NCBI GenBank assembly: GCA_916610825.1 | Contig: OU744449.1 | Location: 14,246,952-14,310,951, forward strand | Source: Haliclystus octoradiatus | Lineage: Eukaryota > Cnidaria > Staurozoa > Stauromedusae > Haliclystidae | Reading direction: 5' to 3' | DNA: 64,000 bases | Shown here: piece by piece, positions 22,557 to 35,200 of the stretch | How the letters are laid out: every line of letters begins with the position of its first letter | Position numbering within the stretch: the first letter of the stretch is position 1 | Position numbers and translations under genes: made by a program | The notes under the pieces: generated by a model | The model's database searches: none | Seen by the model: the letters and a program-made list of their open reading frames with translations, nothing else | Told to the model about the DNA's origin: nothing

Positions 22557-22724
22557 TGATCGTAGAAGCCCACCAGTCGACTACATTTTATAGCAGGTAA
22601 CTGCACAGTTTGCACCATTTGTACTGTAGTGAAGATGCAAGTGTAAGCCACCCTAAATTAAGAGCGTAGCAACGAAAGCAAACTCCAGTTACAGCTTTCA
22701 CTATTTCACAGTCCATTTCACACG

Positions 22725-22745
22725 ATTCGAAAATCGCGCCATCAT
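22725..22745. promoter_or_regulatory. Possible E2F-like site upstream of HELQ
   Basis: AAAATCGCGCC lies about 175 bp upstream of the HELQ start codon, in the least AT-rich stretch of this area. It resembles the E2F consensus TTTSGCGC in inverted form. Weak evidence: one site, no TATA box or mapped start. Confidence 0.2.
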
Positions 22746-23000
22746 GGAGACAATTGTCTCGTTTGGAAAAGAGCGAATGAGGCTAATTAGGGGATAAGAA
22801 TCTAAAAATTGTTATCCTCATACTCATTGTTATTGTTATCACTTTGCTTATTTTGCAAGTGCAGCCTTTTATGAAGACAAAAATTTCAATCTTCTAGTTA
22901 TTATTATTTATCAATATACGCTTTTGGATTGACCCTCTCCCCCCATAACTGAGTATGTACTTTATGGATGACCCCTTCTTCAAATCAATAAAGTTGCATC

Positions 23001-23418
23001 AGATCATAGTTGGTCGGTCTTAGTTCATAGTCAACATCAGTCCTTTCTGACGTCACACGCTAGTTCATTGGGACTAAAATTCGGTCACATGTTTTCCTCC
23101 CCAAGTGCTTCATTCGTTAGGAAGTTAAGGTTAATATAGGGTTAGGGTCAATACCACGCGATACAACCCTGTTGTGTTTATCCACCGCTAATGTGTTACC
23201 TAGGCTCTCATCCACCACAGCACAATAGCTACTGTGGAGACTATGTATCTCGAGCATTCTAGTTTGATTCCCCGTCAAAGAATCATTTATTGCAATTTAT
23301 TAATTTAATTTCGTTTCTCAACAAACTTCAAGGTTGTAAATGGTTGTTATACGCATGCGTTTCCAATAGGCCCTGATGGGACTGATGTTGACTATGAACT
23401 AATGCCAACCATCATAGT
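23001..23418. mobile_element. Foldback DNA element upstream of HELQ
   Basis: About 418 bp with terminal inverted repeats of roughly 40 bp. The core TAGTTCATAGTCAACATCAG near 23020 is matched perfectly in inverse near 23380, and outer parts (ATCATAGTTGGTCGG and its inverse) match imperfectly. No coding region. Probably a MITE. Confidence 0.65.
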
Positions 23419-25557
23419 ATTCCACAATATAAACTATGATAGGATGGGTCCAACCGTCCATGCAGGGTAGATAGGGTGTGGTTAAATGTATTTTCATAGA
23501 AACCTGAACTTGTATTCAAAAATATTCTGATAAAAATTTATTTATCAACTCAATTCGCATAAAGTTATAATGAGAATAAATTCAACATTCAGAGATAACA
23601 CATAATTTACAATATTTTAAGAGAAAATTAATGACAACAAGTTTTCATAATTGATACGTTTGTAACAGAAATAACAAGCATTTATGTTAACTCTTTGGCT
23701 GATAAGTCCCTGCTTTAATTTGTCGTTCTTTTTCTTGTTTGATTGTTTGTAGCCTGGCACCCTGGGTAATAAGCAGATAAGCAGTTATGAGACAGTCAAA
23801 CAAAAGTCAAAACTATTCAATGGAAGGATATTGCAGTTTGCATAATATAGGCAACATGTCTAATGCGAATATTAAATATTGCTTAGCAATGGTAGGCTAC
23901 AATATAATTAAAAATGTGTTGTGTCAATGTTCCCATGGTTTCCGGTGGATTAGGAACACAGACGCAGAAGGCAGATGCAGAACGCAGATACGGAATATAA
24001 TGGGATCAAATTTCACCAACTTTCCTGCGTCTCTTGCCGATATCACGCGAAGTGTATTGTATATTGTGTAGGTAGAAGGGCTAGATGGACTAGATAGGTA
24101 GACTTACTAGGAAGGCTATAGAAATACTAAAAGTTTTGAACAAAATATCATTTGGAGTATTCATTGATACATAGTATTTCAAAATTATCAATAAAGTATA
24201 TTATTGATCTTTTCATTCTATAGGCCTACCTGCGACCAATCATTGTTTAATAACAATAGAAACTGATGGGTTTTATGGCTGGCGTTTATTGCAATGTGCA
24301 TATGTTTACATAAATTTGTATTTAAATGTATTATGTATTTGCATATAAATATATTTAAATTGATTTATATAATATGTATCATGTCAAAGCCCGAAGAACA
24401 ACAGGGCATCTAGTTTAAGTACAGTGAAGTATAAGTCAATTATCTTAAGTGATGAATAAATTATGAAAAAACTTCCCAATACTATATAAACTACCATCAT
24501 TGATTATGATTTATAGTAAGCTACCTATGGACAGTATTCTGAATGGACAGATGTAGATGTGAAGGTCCGTGTCAGAATTGACAATTCAAAAAAAAAATTG
24601 AATTCCGTTTTATTTGATAATATAATGTAGCATTGTATGCTCTTTTTAAATCTTAAATTCGTTTTCTTATCAGACGACTACATCTCCTTTCTTTCATTAA
24701 AATACATTTAGTTGTGCAGAAGAGTTTTGAAATCATGCAACAGAGAAAATGCAGCATAAAGTTTAGTCAACTTATATAGATTTTGTGAATTCCTTGGCAA
24801 CACCACATTAAAGCGCTCTGATTTTAATACAATTGTGGAATATATATAGAAGACATATAAAATCGAACGGTAATGGTTTTTCTATTTACTTTTAAGGCTA
24901 TCTGAATTCTATCACAGCTTTCCAAATTTGCAAACATTAAACAACAATGTCAGACAACTTTTATAATGCGTTTCCCATGCAATATAATATTGAAGACAAT
25001 AAATTTATAAACTAGAGGGGAGGTTAACCGTTGTCGCATTTGTTTTCTGGTGCATGCCTGCATTTGCATGCCTTATTTGAATTTAACATTTTCTCAATAA
25101 TTTCCCAGCTCTTTCCGCAGTATAGAAATAGCCGTCTATAAACATATCTATCCATTTAGAATACATATAAATCAAAATAATGACGGGAGATAGCATTGGG
25201 TTCTAGTACCGGTATTGGAGATATTTTTCAAAATTTATTCATCGCTCAAAATAATCAACGTATGCTACACAGATAGATATAAATTAAATATATTATATGT
25301 TGTTCTTTGGACTTTGACATGTTTTATGTTATAACAAATGAGCCTGTCAAGTTCCTGAATAAGGCTATGTCATTTTCGACCAATCAGAAGGAGGCTCATA
25401 TTTCACTGACATTGGCAAAATAAAAGTCATTTGGCAACTTTGTCAAAATCGATTAAATTACATCTAGAACAATAAAATAGACTATTCACAAAGTTGGCAA
25501 AATTTTGAACGTCTTCAAAATAAATAAAAAAGTGAAATCAAGCCAACATTGTAACGG
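23419..25557. other. Intergenic stretch, no gene seen
   Basis: AT-rich spacer between the divergent HELQ and SCAP genes. Only short chance reading frames were seen. An inverted pair GGCAACTTTGTC (25433) and CAAAGTTGGC (25490) may be a small foldback. Confidence 0.45.
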
Positions 25558-25633
25558 TGGCCAAATGAATTTTTATTTCATCAACATCAGTAGGATTTGG
25601 TACGATGTTGGTGAATTAAAAAGTAATTTGGCC
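25558..25633. repeat. Imperfect hairpin
   Basis: GGCCAAATGAATTTTTATTT at the left pairs with an inverted copy ending AAAAAGTAATTTGGCC; the stem is about 29 bp with few mismatches and a loop of about 17 bases. Probably a small foldback element; an RNA hairpin cannot be excluded. Confidence 0.5.
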
Positions 25634-26778
25634 GAGGTTTTACTGAGAGTAATGTGAGCATATTTCTCAATAAATGTGACTGTAAATTCAAAAAACAAAT
25701 CAAATGTGTAACTCAAACTAACATAAGCAACCTACCAATTTCTGATGATGTAGGCATTCAAAGTAATCATCATATTCTAATTGGCATTTCCCAGAGCCTC
25801 TTTCTGGTTCTTCCTTCCTTGCGCATTCCATATAATCTTTAAAAAATCTATAACATCTTGGTCTACCACCAGTGCTACCAATACTATGGTATGACATGTC
25901 TTTAAGACACCTAAAAAAAATTTAAAATATCTTAGTCTAGTAGGAAGCCTTACAGTAGACCTATGTGTATTCAAAATTATGATTATTCATAAAGAATGTT
26001 TCTGGTGCACTCTGATTAACTAGTTGACTGTTGTGCTTTGTTGATATAAACAAATTGACGATGTGATAGTTATGAAGTCATCATCATAGTAACCTTCATC
26101 GTTATGAAGTGATCAAATCGGTGAAAACTCATTAAGAAAAAGTTTATCTGTCTGAAATTGTCATTATTTTATCACTGATCCATTCTAAGAAACTAACACA
26201 AAATCTAATCAACTAAAACTAATTACCACAGTAAAAAACAATTAGAAACTACATACAAAACTAAGTTTGAAAGGTCCAAATTAAACAATTAAAATTCTAC
26301 AAAATAAAGACAGATTTCAAATTGAAATCATTTGCTACTCCCAAACAACAGTGCTAGGATATCCCAAGTTCCGGATCAGTGCTCACAAGCTTGGGGTCCA
26401 GACTTGAAGTTGCTACCAACTGTGTACAGCAGATCCTTTTCTTTTGTGCTCATCAGTGTGTTGATGTAAGTCTAGGTGAGTATAACCAACACAATTGGTT
26501 TCAAACGACTCACATTGAAAACATAGACAATGCATTGACAAGACAAACACAAAAGAGCCGGTTTTGGATCACACAATAGCAAATCATTTTGTAAATTTCT
26601 GCTGGTGAATACTGGCCTGATTACTCTTCCAATCATTAGTATTCCTGTTTGCAATGCCCAGGCAAATTAAGCCCACTCCAAGCTTGCACATTATTGAATT
26701 TATTAATATGACAAATATTCATCGATAATCAGCGTTCTAATTGAGGTTTCTTATACTTATCGTCTACATGACTTTGGA
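25634..26778. other. Intergenic stretch, no gene seen
   Basis: Only short unconvincing reading frames; no repeat or RNA gene recognised. Confidence 0.4.
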
Positions 26779-26948
26779 AATGTAATAATAAGCCACTACA
26801 GTATCTGTCTTTTTATGAATTACTTCTGCCTCAATTTTTCAATTTTCGTTTTCGAGAGTAACTCCTTAATAAGGCAGTGAGTTGTTTCGAGATATTATGG
26901 AAGCATATCATAATATAAAAAGACAGATAAGAGCCTATTACTATTTTT
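26779..26948. mobile_element. Foldback element (MITE)
   Basis: TATCTGTCTTTTTAT near 26811 is matched in inverse by ATAAAAAGACAGATA near 26935, with outer bases also partly matching (AATAATAAG and CTATTACTATTT). About 170 bp, no coding region. Confidence 0.5.
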
Positions 26949-27129
26949 GTAATTTTACTATTTAAACTAGCTTAATTTATATTTCAAGTTTCTTCTCGAC
27001 TCATCTTTCTTCTTGTGACATCCTGAGAATAGGAGAATTACATACTTGCTCATGGATTGTAAAATCAACAATTGCTTTGAAAAAGCGTACCAAACAGTCA
27101 CAAATCGGGGATGGTTATGTTCTAAACCA

Positions 27130-27306
27130 AATAGTTTACACTTTCTGTGAACTATGCTTTGATAGCACCACTTGAGTCACTCCAGGAAATACTCGAAGGC
27201 GAACATTACTCACCGAGGCGGCTAGTAATTTTCTGATGCCTTCGTTTTATCCTTACGTGCCACTCGTGGTCTATCAGAGCATAGTTCACGGAAAGTGCGA
27301 ACTATT
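27130..27306. mobile_element. MITE with about 40-bp terminal inverted repeats
   Basis: About 177 bp. The left end, AATAGTTTACACTTTCTGTG then AACTATGCTTTGATAG, is matched in inverse by the right end, CTATCAGAGCATAGTTCACG then GAAAGTGCGAACTATT, with only a few mismatches. No coding region. In the HELQ-SCAP spacer. Confidence 0.7.
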
Positions 27307-28687
27307 CGTATATTGTATTCCGGAGAACAACAAAAATCATAAATGTATAATAATTTAATAAAAATGTATCTATATATATATGTTTGTAGGCCTAAATATA
27401 GCCTACTTCTCGCACAAATCAGTAATATAAATTAGTTCCTCTGTTTGCTAGTCTTGCAGCCTATTTGGCCTTTGCCCGTGTTTGGCTGGTGGGGTGATAT
27501 GTGTATGTTATATCACCACCCATGATTATATCGTCTCCAAGGTGCTTGGAGAGGAGTGACAGGACTCGTTTTTGAAATGCTCCTCCAAAATAATATTTGA
27601 TAAATTATTTTAAAATAAAAAAATAATATTTATAAAAATAATACTTGAATTACTTTGGAAGGTTAAAGGTGAAAGAATTTGCTAGATTGTAAAGAAATCC
27701 AAGAACGATCACTTTGCGAATAAGATTCCAACTGTGCATTTTGAAATTTCATGTCAAATTTAGCCTACCAATTAATAAGTAAGTTAATGTTTCAAATCTT
27801 ATGATGATTATTTTATTGCAAAAATACGTCACATGTGAGTCACATTTGTCTTTTAATTAAGTAAAAATGCTTCAAATTTCTTTCAGCACACTTTCCAACA
27901 TAAATACTGCCTTGGTTGCGCATTATTTCCTGTCTACTACTTAGGCATAATTGCTGCGAGCCCCGCGAGTAGCTTTCTAAGCCATATTATTGCACATTCC
28001 ATCTGTGTCCTTAGCATTTTTGGTGTCAGTGGAATGTGGATAGATAACATAATAACGGATATCGCATTGCAGAAATATCAGATTCAGGATCCAAACCATG
28101 TTGCCATCATATGATCATTGTTTCGTCTTTCAAGAAATTATTGGATGTTCTGTTTACAATTCAAATGAATGGTTTAATGACGTTATTGACTATTGTTTGG
28201 GGTATTATTACTTCCTGTACTGTCTGCAACTGCAATACAGCCAAAATTTATCAAGCATCTTACTACTTAGTAACCTTTGCTTGCAGCATTATTGCAATTG
28301 TAAGATTGTAACCCTAAGTATTTAACTGTATTAAATGCACCAATAGACATATCTGGCAGCATATTTACCTTTGTCATCTATATATTTGCTGAATCACAGT
28401 GAAGTGGTCCTTTGACTTAACAGGGATTATTAAGAAATTAAGATTATAAGTTCTAATGATGATCTAATTATCTAATTTATTATGAGTTTGTTTAGATTTA
28501 TTGAGTTGAGGATTGATTTTCAGGAGCATGAATCTGCTTGATACAGATTTTCTGCCAATTTATTGGACAGCTTATCTATCTATATAGTATATATCTATGC
28601 TAAACAGTACTAGCATTAGCAAGTTATAGGCCTACTAGCAAGGCAAGGGCCCGTCAAGAGCAAGTTTTAAAGCTAGCTCTCAGTTGA
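27307..28687. other. Intergenic stretch, no gene seen
   Basis: AT-rich; two overlapping short reading frames near 28100-28320 look like chance. No promoter element for SCAP was identified. Confidence 0.4.
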
Positions 28688-28735
28688 GTTCAGCTCATAG
28701 ACATAATAGATATCTATTATGTCTATGGTTCAGCT
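28688..28735. repeat. 32-bp perfect palindrome flanked by 8-bp direct repeats
   Basis: 28696-28727 is a perfect palindrome (half site CATAGACATAATAGAT). It is bordered on both sides by GTTCAGCT (28688-28695 and 28728-28735), which looks like an 8-bp target duplication. Confidence 0.85.
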
Positions 28736-29271
28736 ACAACACCTCTACACAACAGAGGTTTGGCTTTGAGCAGCTCGAATTCTCAATCTTAACCAATTAT
28801 TTGAATAACGCCATATTATTGCTAATCGATGTGTTGGTATATTGACTTACAGTTATCTGTCCCCAAAGGCAAATGTTGTAAAGTATTTTTGAATTAATAT
28901 CGTTGGCTTAGGCTAATCTTTCTTGTCTCTGAATATAAGGAATATAAGTTGGACATGAAAACACAACAACAAAATGTCTCGAGTGCGGGAGACAAAAAGA
29001 GGCATTCGTGAAAGGGTTTATTGTTTAGCAAGAATCTGATCATATTTCTGGACTTCTATGGCCTTTGTTAGTAATGATTTCATATTTCATTTTTCATAGC
29101 ATGATTTATGGTCTACCTGAATTCCCCTGGAGTAATTATAATAGTACAAATGAGTCCGCACTAATTTAAAGATTTGGATATGCGTTTATTGGTTCTAAGC
29201 AGTGCTAAAAGCGTCCACTGTCAAGTGTCATTATTTTGACTTTTGGAATCAGAAACTGTTTGTAATATAAT

Positions 29272-32200
29272 ATGACGTTCAACAAGATAAAGAAGTCACT
29301 AAAAACAGGCATTGATGATATATTCTGGCGTTATGGTAAAAGTTGTTCAAAGCACCCTTTGCGTTACGTTCTGTGCAGCATCTTTATTGTTTTAGCCTGC
29401 AGGTGAGTAAACCTAATAAAATGTCACTGAACCGTGGGTTCAAGCTAACTCCAGAGTCCAGCGTTCAGCTGAGCCCTCTGCCTCTCACGCTTTCTTAAAG
29501 TGTAACCTATTTCTCGGATTTGGGGAGATTGCTTCTTTAGATAGACTAGTATCCAGTTAATCTACTAAATTATTATATATATATAGGGCGATTCCATCAG
29601 AAGTGAAACCAAAAATTTTACAATCGTCAAAACTAAAGCAAGGAATTCAGACAAAAATCAATTGTTTTCTTTAAAATAGATACTTTTACCATCATTATAT
29701 ATATGTTTGATTGAGATTATAGATTTCGATGTGGATACAATTAATGTTTTAGAGAGAGCATCGAGTTGGCCGCTCGTGAATTTATGAAAACAACAGAAAA
29801 CTAAAACTTGAAATTTCACGTTTTTCTTTTCATGATTTTCTAACAAAAATTACATCTATTGATATGATGTCACTTGTTTAGTATTATTAAGTAGTAAAAA
29901 TAAAGAATAATGAGTGTATTTTACCTTGAAATTATATGAATGTTTCGATCACTTCGGGCCGCTGTCAGTCAGACACGAAAGAGTCGTAAATGCTTTGTTC
30001 TCTTCACAGCGTGACACTTGATCGCTAAATGCTTTCGTATGCAAAACAGAAAATAGCTAATTTGCATATGTGGTGGGTAATATTGCTATTTTTTTCAACG
30101 TCATCCCTTTAAATCTGCGTGTCTGACTGACAGAAATATTCATACGGACAGTTTCGATCTAAGCGCAATAGTCGGCATTTCAAAGGTAATGCCGTAGTGA
30201 TCATATAATCAAAGAAGCCGTGTGACCGCCTACTCGTTGTTTTGGACACTTCACATCACTTGGTAATTTGAGATCGCTGTCGTCAATATTTAGTCATGCG
30301 TGTTGACTGTTACATCGCATGCGAAATGGGAATGGTAGTTCACTTGGCCTTGTTGTTTAGAATATTATCTGTATGTGTGTTACATTTTGAACAAAAAGAA
30401 CAACCAATTTACATTACAGGATGATTATATATTTGGAAGGAATATATAAAAATTTTAATAAAAGTGTATTACTTGTGTTTTATGTCAAGTTATGTCAGTC
30501 AGACACAAACTGCTTCGGAGAGGTTAGTCAGACACAAAATCTTGTCAGTCAGACACGAGAAACATTTGTTTATTGCCTTATATATTTTGAAAGTATTTAA
30601 TAAAATGAATAATATTTGTGAAGTATAATATCTTAAGAACATGATGAGTGTGATTTTATTCTTCTTTATGCGAACACTTCGCAGGAATCTACAAATGTCC
30701 ATCTCCAATTGGCAAAATGGCGACCTTAAACTTGCTGTAATTTATTTATATTTCAAATTATTGTGAATATTTTTACTTTATGGGATTCTTTTTGGCACTC
30801 TTTATTTGTAAGAAATAATAATTGATCAAACTTTCCGTGGATGTTGATGCCCTATTCAAAAATATCTTTCGATGTGTTAGTCAGGCACGATGGAATTGCC
30901 CTATAGTGAAATATACTTAGAATTGTAAGTGTAATATGATGCGATGCGATGCGAGAAGCCAGTTTATAGAGTGTGGCAGGGGTAGGGCCGCCCCCAAGAA
31001 TAATTTACAAGTCTCTCGAGCCACCTGCAGAAATTTTTACATAAATTTCTTTAACTGCTGCATTCTTAAAATAAATCAATTTTGTCTACTATTTATCTAA
31101 AAATCTGTTATCCGCCTGCGGAATAGGCAAACATCTGTTAGAGCGCCTGCGCCTGCAGCTGAATATTCCGTGGGTGCCCCTGACATCTCGTTGAGAAATG
31201 CTTTACTCTGCAAACTGGGTGAATGCATTGTTTTGCGGATGTATTTTGCATTTTGAGAATGTTTAATAGGCTACCAATTTAAGAAAGAAGTGACGGGAAT
31301 ACATTCCCTGTGCACAGCAAAACATGCATTCTGGAAGAAGTAGGCTACATGATCAAATGATTATGGACAAAAACAGCATAGCAGAGTATGAACAGTCCTG
31401 AAAATTTAGTTGCCAGACTGGATCCTTGCTATGCACAGCGGTCATATCCGCTGCGCAAGATAGTCTCTTCTCAACTGCAGTCGCGCATTTTGATGAAAAT
31501 ATTACATATAGCTTGAGTTTTTCTTTCTTTTGGGTCACTCCACATCAACTCTCAAACAAAAAAGCTACCACCCTGTCAGATTTAAATGAAACTTATTTTA
31601 CTAGAATATAATGAGGTTAGAGCCCGCTAAAGATTACGAGATAATTTGGTAATTGCATGGTGGAAATTTTTATGTTGCGATTTGTGATCTAGTTTTTATT
31701 TCTTACGAGCACGCCAATCTTTGCAAACCAAAACAATGATTCATTCAATAAAACGAGCATCGATCTCCATTGGAACAAATAAGTAAACAACAAATAATAG
31801 GTAGGCCTATCTTTTAGATGAACGTAAGTTGTAATGCCCATTCATTAGGCCAACCCATAAAGCCTGTCGGTAACACTTTTTACATTTTAAGTAGTAGTAG
31901 TATTCATACCAGGAAAACCCTTTTACGACTTAGTAAAGGCATGATTATTGCTGCTGGTAGTCAAAGGCGTCCATGACTATTTTTAAAATACCATCAACTA
32001 TACTAATTGTCCTTTGCTTCCAGCTGCAACAATCCTGCCTAGACCCCAGGCTAAATTGTAAGGAGGTGTTGGCTGCATAAACAATTCACATAATAAGCTC
32101 AATACTGCATTCTTCACTTTACATACTTGTATCTTTGTACTTGCACCTCAAATCAACATACGATACGTCTCTTTTTCTAGAGAAACATATGTAAATATTT

Positions 32201-35200
32201 AATAAGTTTTCTGGTTTAAACCCTCTTTGAGAAATAGATGGTTTATTGAACCAGAAGGCTACATTAAAATGAGTGAGACACAAAATGGTCATTTTGAATG
32301 CAGTTATGAAGTGTAAATGGTCACACAAAGCAAATCACAAAAGAGCATATATGCAAATAGAAAAAATCTCATCTCCCAATATCAGAGATATACACTTTGA
32401 ACTTCAAGATGGTTTAGTAGCCTACGTTTTTGTGTGCTTTTGAAAGTGTCCATCCTCTATAGTATCACTCCACCATATACATATACCCCTCTTGTGACTT
32501 CTTTATGCCCTCTCCCTTTCCTCAAGCAGGCTGACATTTTCTGTTTCCATTCTTAAATTTACTTAATTCTGCAGCAGTGGTAATCAGTGTATCTACATTA
32601 CACTTGATAGGCTGCAGTGCAGATATAACGGAGTATTACGGTATACACCAGGATTTTCCAATATTTAAGGGAAAGTAAAACTGGTGAATCAAATTATTAA
32701 TTGGATTGTCCAAATCAACAAAATTAATAGAGAAAGAGATTATGAAACTATCTCTAGTCTATGTTGTTCGTTTATCATTAGTTTACCATTTCTCAACACT
32801 GCAACACTAAAAAAGATTATGACATTTGTTGGACGAGTAGAAGCGCAAGATTACTTCTCCCATGTTGATGATCTGATAATGCCTGGTGGTCTCAAAGAGG
32901 TAGACTATTCTAGACAGTTTAATATTCTCTTTGATAATTTGTTTCATTGCTTTACTATACCCAGGTGAATTACAGCTCCTGTGACAACAGTTTGTGAACA
33001 TTAAATGGACCAATTTTTTATGAACTGTTAATGAAAGGCTCATGATAAACAGACTATGTAACGCTCATGAATGCGTATGAACTTATTAATACCATTCATT
33101 TTTTTACAGGTGACATAATAAATTGATAAAAAGTTTCTGATAAAGGATAACAATAAAAACTACAAATATTTGTGGACAACTTTTAGGATATATTCATGAT
33201 ATCCATCATCAGGTCAAAAGAAAAAAGGAAATTATTTATAAATTTTTCTATTAATATCTTCATCAACGCATAGGCGAACATGGCTCGTCGAGCTCGGCTG
33301 TCAGTAGACGCTTGATAACAAATGATAAAACTGTTGTTGGCTCAGAACATCCATTTTCCATCGTGAGAAAATACAAAAATCAGTTTGATTGTTTAGTGCA
33401 TAAAATACGTGCTATTCACGAGAGAATACCGACTCTCAACACTCAGACCGATTTCATTCGCTCAAAGTTTTTTTATAGAATTAATAGAATGAATAAAATG
33501 TAAGAAGTTTAGTAGGCCTACCATATTTATATAGTTTGTAAATAATTTCTTTCTTTTGTTTGACCTGATGATGGATATCAAGAATATATCGTAAACGTTT
33601 TCCACAACTACTTGTAGTTTTTATCGCTATCTTTTGTCATAAAATGATATATTGAATCAAACCTTATTTTCCAAATTCAAACGTTTAGGCTACATAAACA
33701 TAACAATTGCCAGTTTGAGCCGATTTGGATCCGTACACTTTTAGTGTGGATTTGAAATTAATTTATTTCAGGATGTGCCATTGGCATCTGTCCAGCAACT
33801 TATTTTCAATGTCAGCTTAAAATCATCTACGGATAAACTTACAAAATATACTCATTCTGAGCTACTTCTTGGTATAATAAAAAGCAAGCCAATTGAAGAG
33901 ACTCTTACTGCAATCAGTAACAGGTATAGTTTTCTTCAACTTACATATATATTTATCATTATATTTTCATCTGTACAACACATTATCTATCAAAACTATC
34001 AGAACCACCATTTCTATAGTTTTAACTCAGTTGATACATACAACAATGTCAGCAGGCTAAAACTAACATAATAGATAGACACAATGACAATGAAGATGCA
34101 AATCAATACTGTAGCCGATAGACAAATAAAGCTATTTTCTTTCGTAAACAAACCTAGGGTAATTGTGATTTTCTATCCACTTAACTTTCAAACCCATTTT
34201 AGAATTAGAAAAAGGAACAGTGATAATTTGGATTAGGCTAGAACTTTATCCCTGAATTGCTTTAGTTGAATAGTTTATTACATTATTTATGAAAGTTATA
34301 GCTATGACAAGCATACCAACCATCCATAATGCATATATGCACCTCTTGGTTATGATGTTTTATGGATTATGACTGTTGTGTTCACTGTATTCTGCAATTG
34401 AGATATGTTTTTTCAACTTCAGTGATTTCCTTGGTGACAATTGTTTCCATGTTTCAAGAACATCAACTATTGGATCATGGCTAGCATTTTCAAGAAGTCG
34501 TTTTCATTCAGAGATGAAGAAATGGTTCAAAGGAATAGGCTGTCTCACTATTTCACCATCACTCGTTAATAACGTCTCACAAAGGTTAGTCTACCTTCGT
34601 CTGAAATACACACTAAATCCATCCATTGAATGTTGCATAATGATAGGACTTTTCATTAGTGCTGCTCCAGCAACTGGGGCAGAAGCGTCCCTCTGTATTA
34701 TACATGTAGGCTATATGCGAACCGAATAAAATGCAACCATGTCACAGAGCTTTGTCTAATATGATTGTCTCTGTAAGTGCCTCTTTATGTCAATCAACTG
34801 AGGTTACAAATAATAGAAAGCTTCAAGGTCACATTCAATTGATGTTCCTATTGCAACTCATGTTGTGATATTTCTGTCACTTATTAACTGTGCCAGGCAT
34901 AATGACTGATGCTTCTATTTTGTTCAGCCCTAAATCGGTAGGCCTATTCGATATAACAGTAAATGTGAATTTATTGAGACTGATGTGATATGTCTTCCTT
35001 TTAGGCCTATCTATGTTGACTTATTGAGTTACTGTATATCGAGTACGATAAGATCTTGTTTCAGACAGCTGGGGACCTGAAAATTGATCAATAGAGACAC
35101 AATCGTTTTTGAAGGCTATCATATCATCCATCGATGTGCTGTAGGCTAGGTGTTTAAATATGCTGTGATGAAAGACTGTGCTGCAAATCTTGGTGTTACT

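Noticed and set aside
28098-28325. Two overlapping 66-75-residue reading frames in the HELQ-SCAP spacer
   Set aside because: Composition and overlap look like chance in AT-rich DNA; no family resemblance.
32684-32968. Open frame of 94 residues ending at a possible donor in a SCAP intron
   Set aside because: No resemblance to SCAP or to any family I know, and no acceptor in the right phase; left unannotated.
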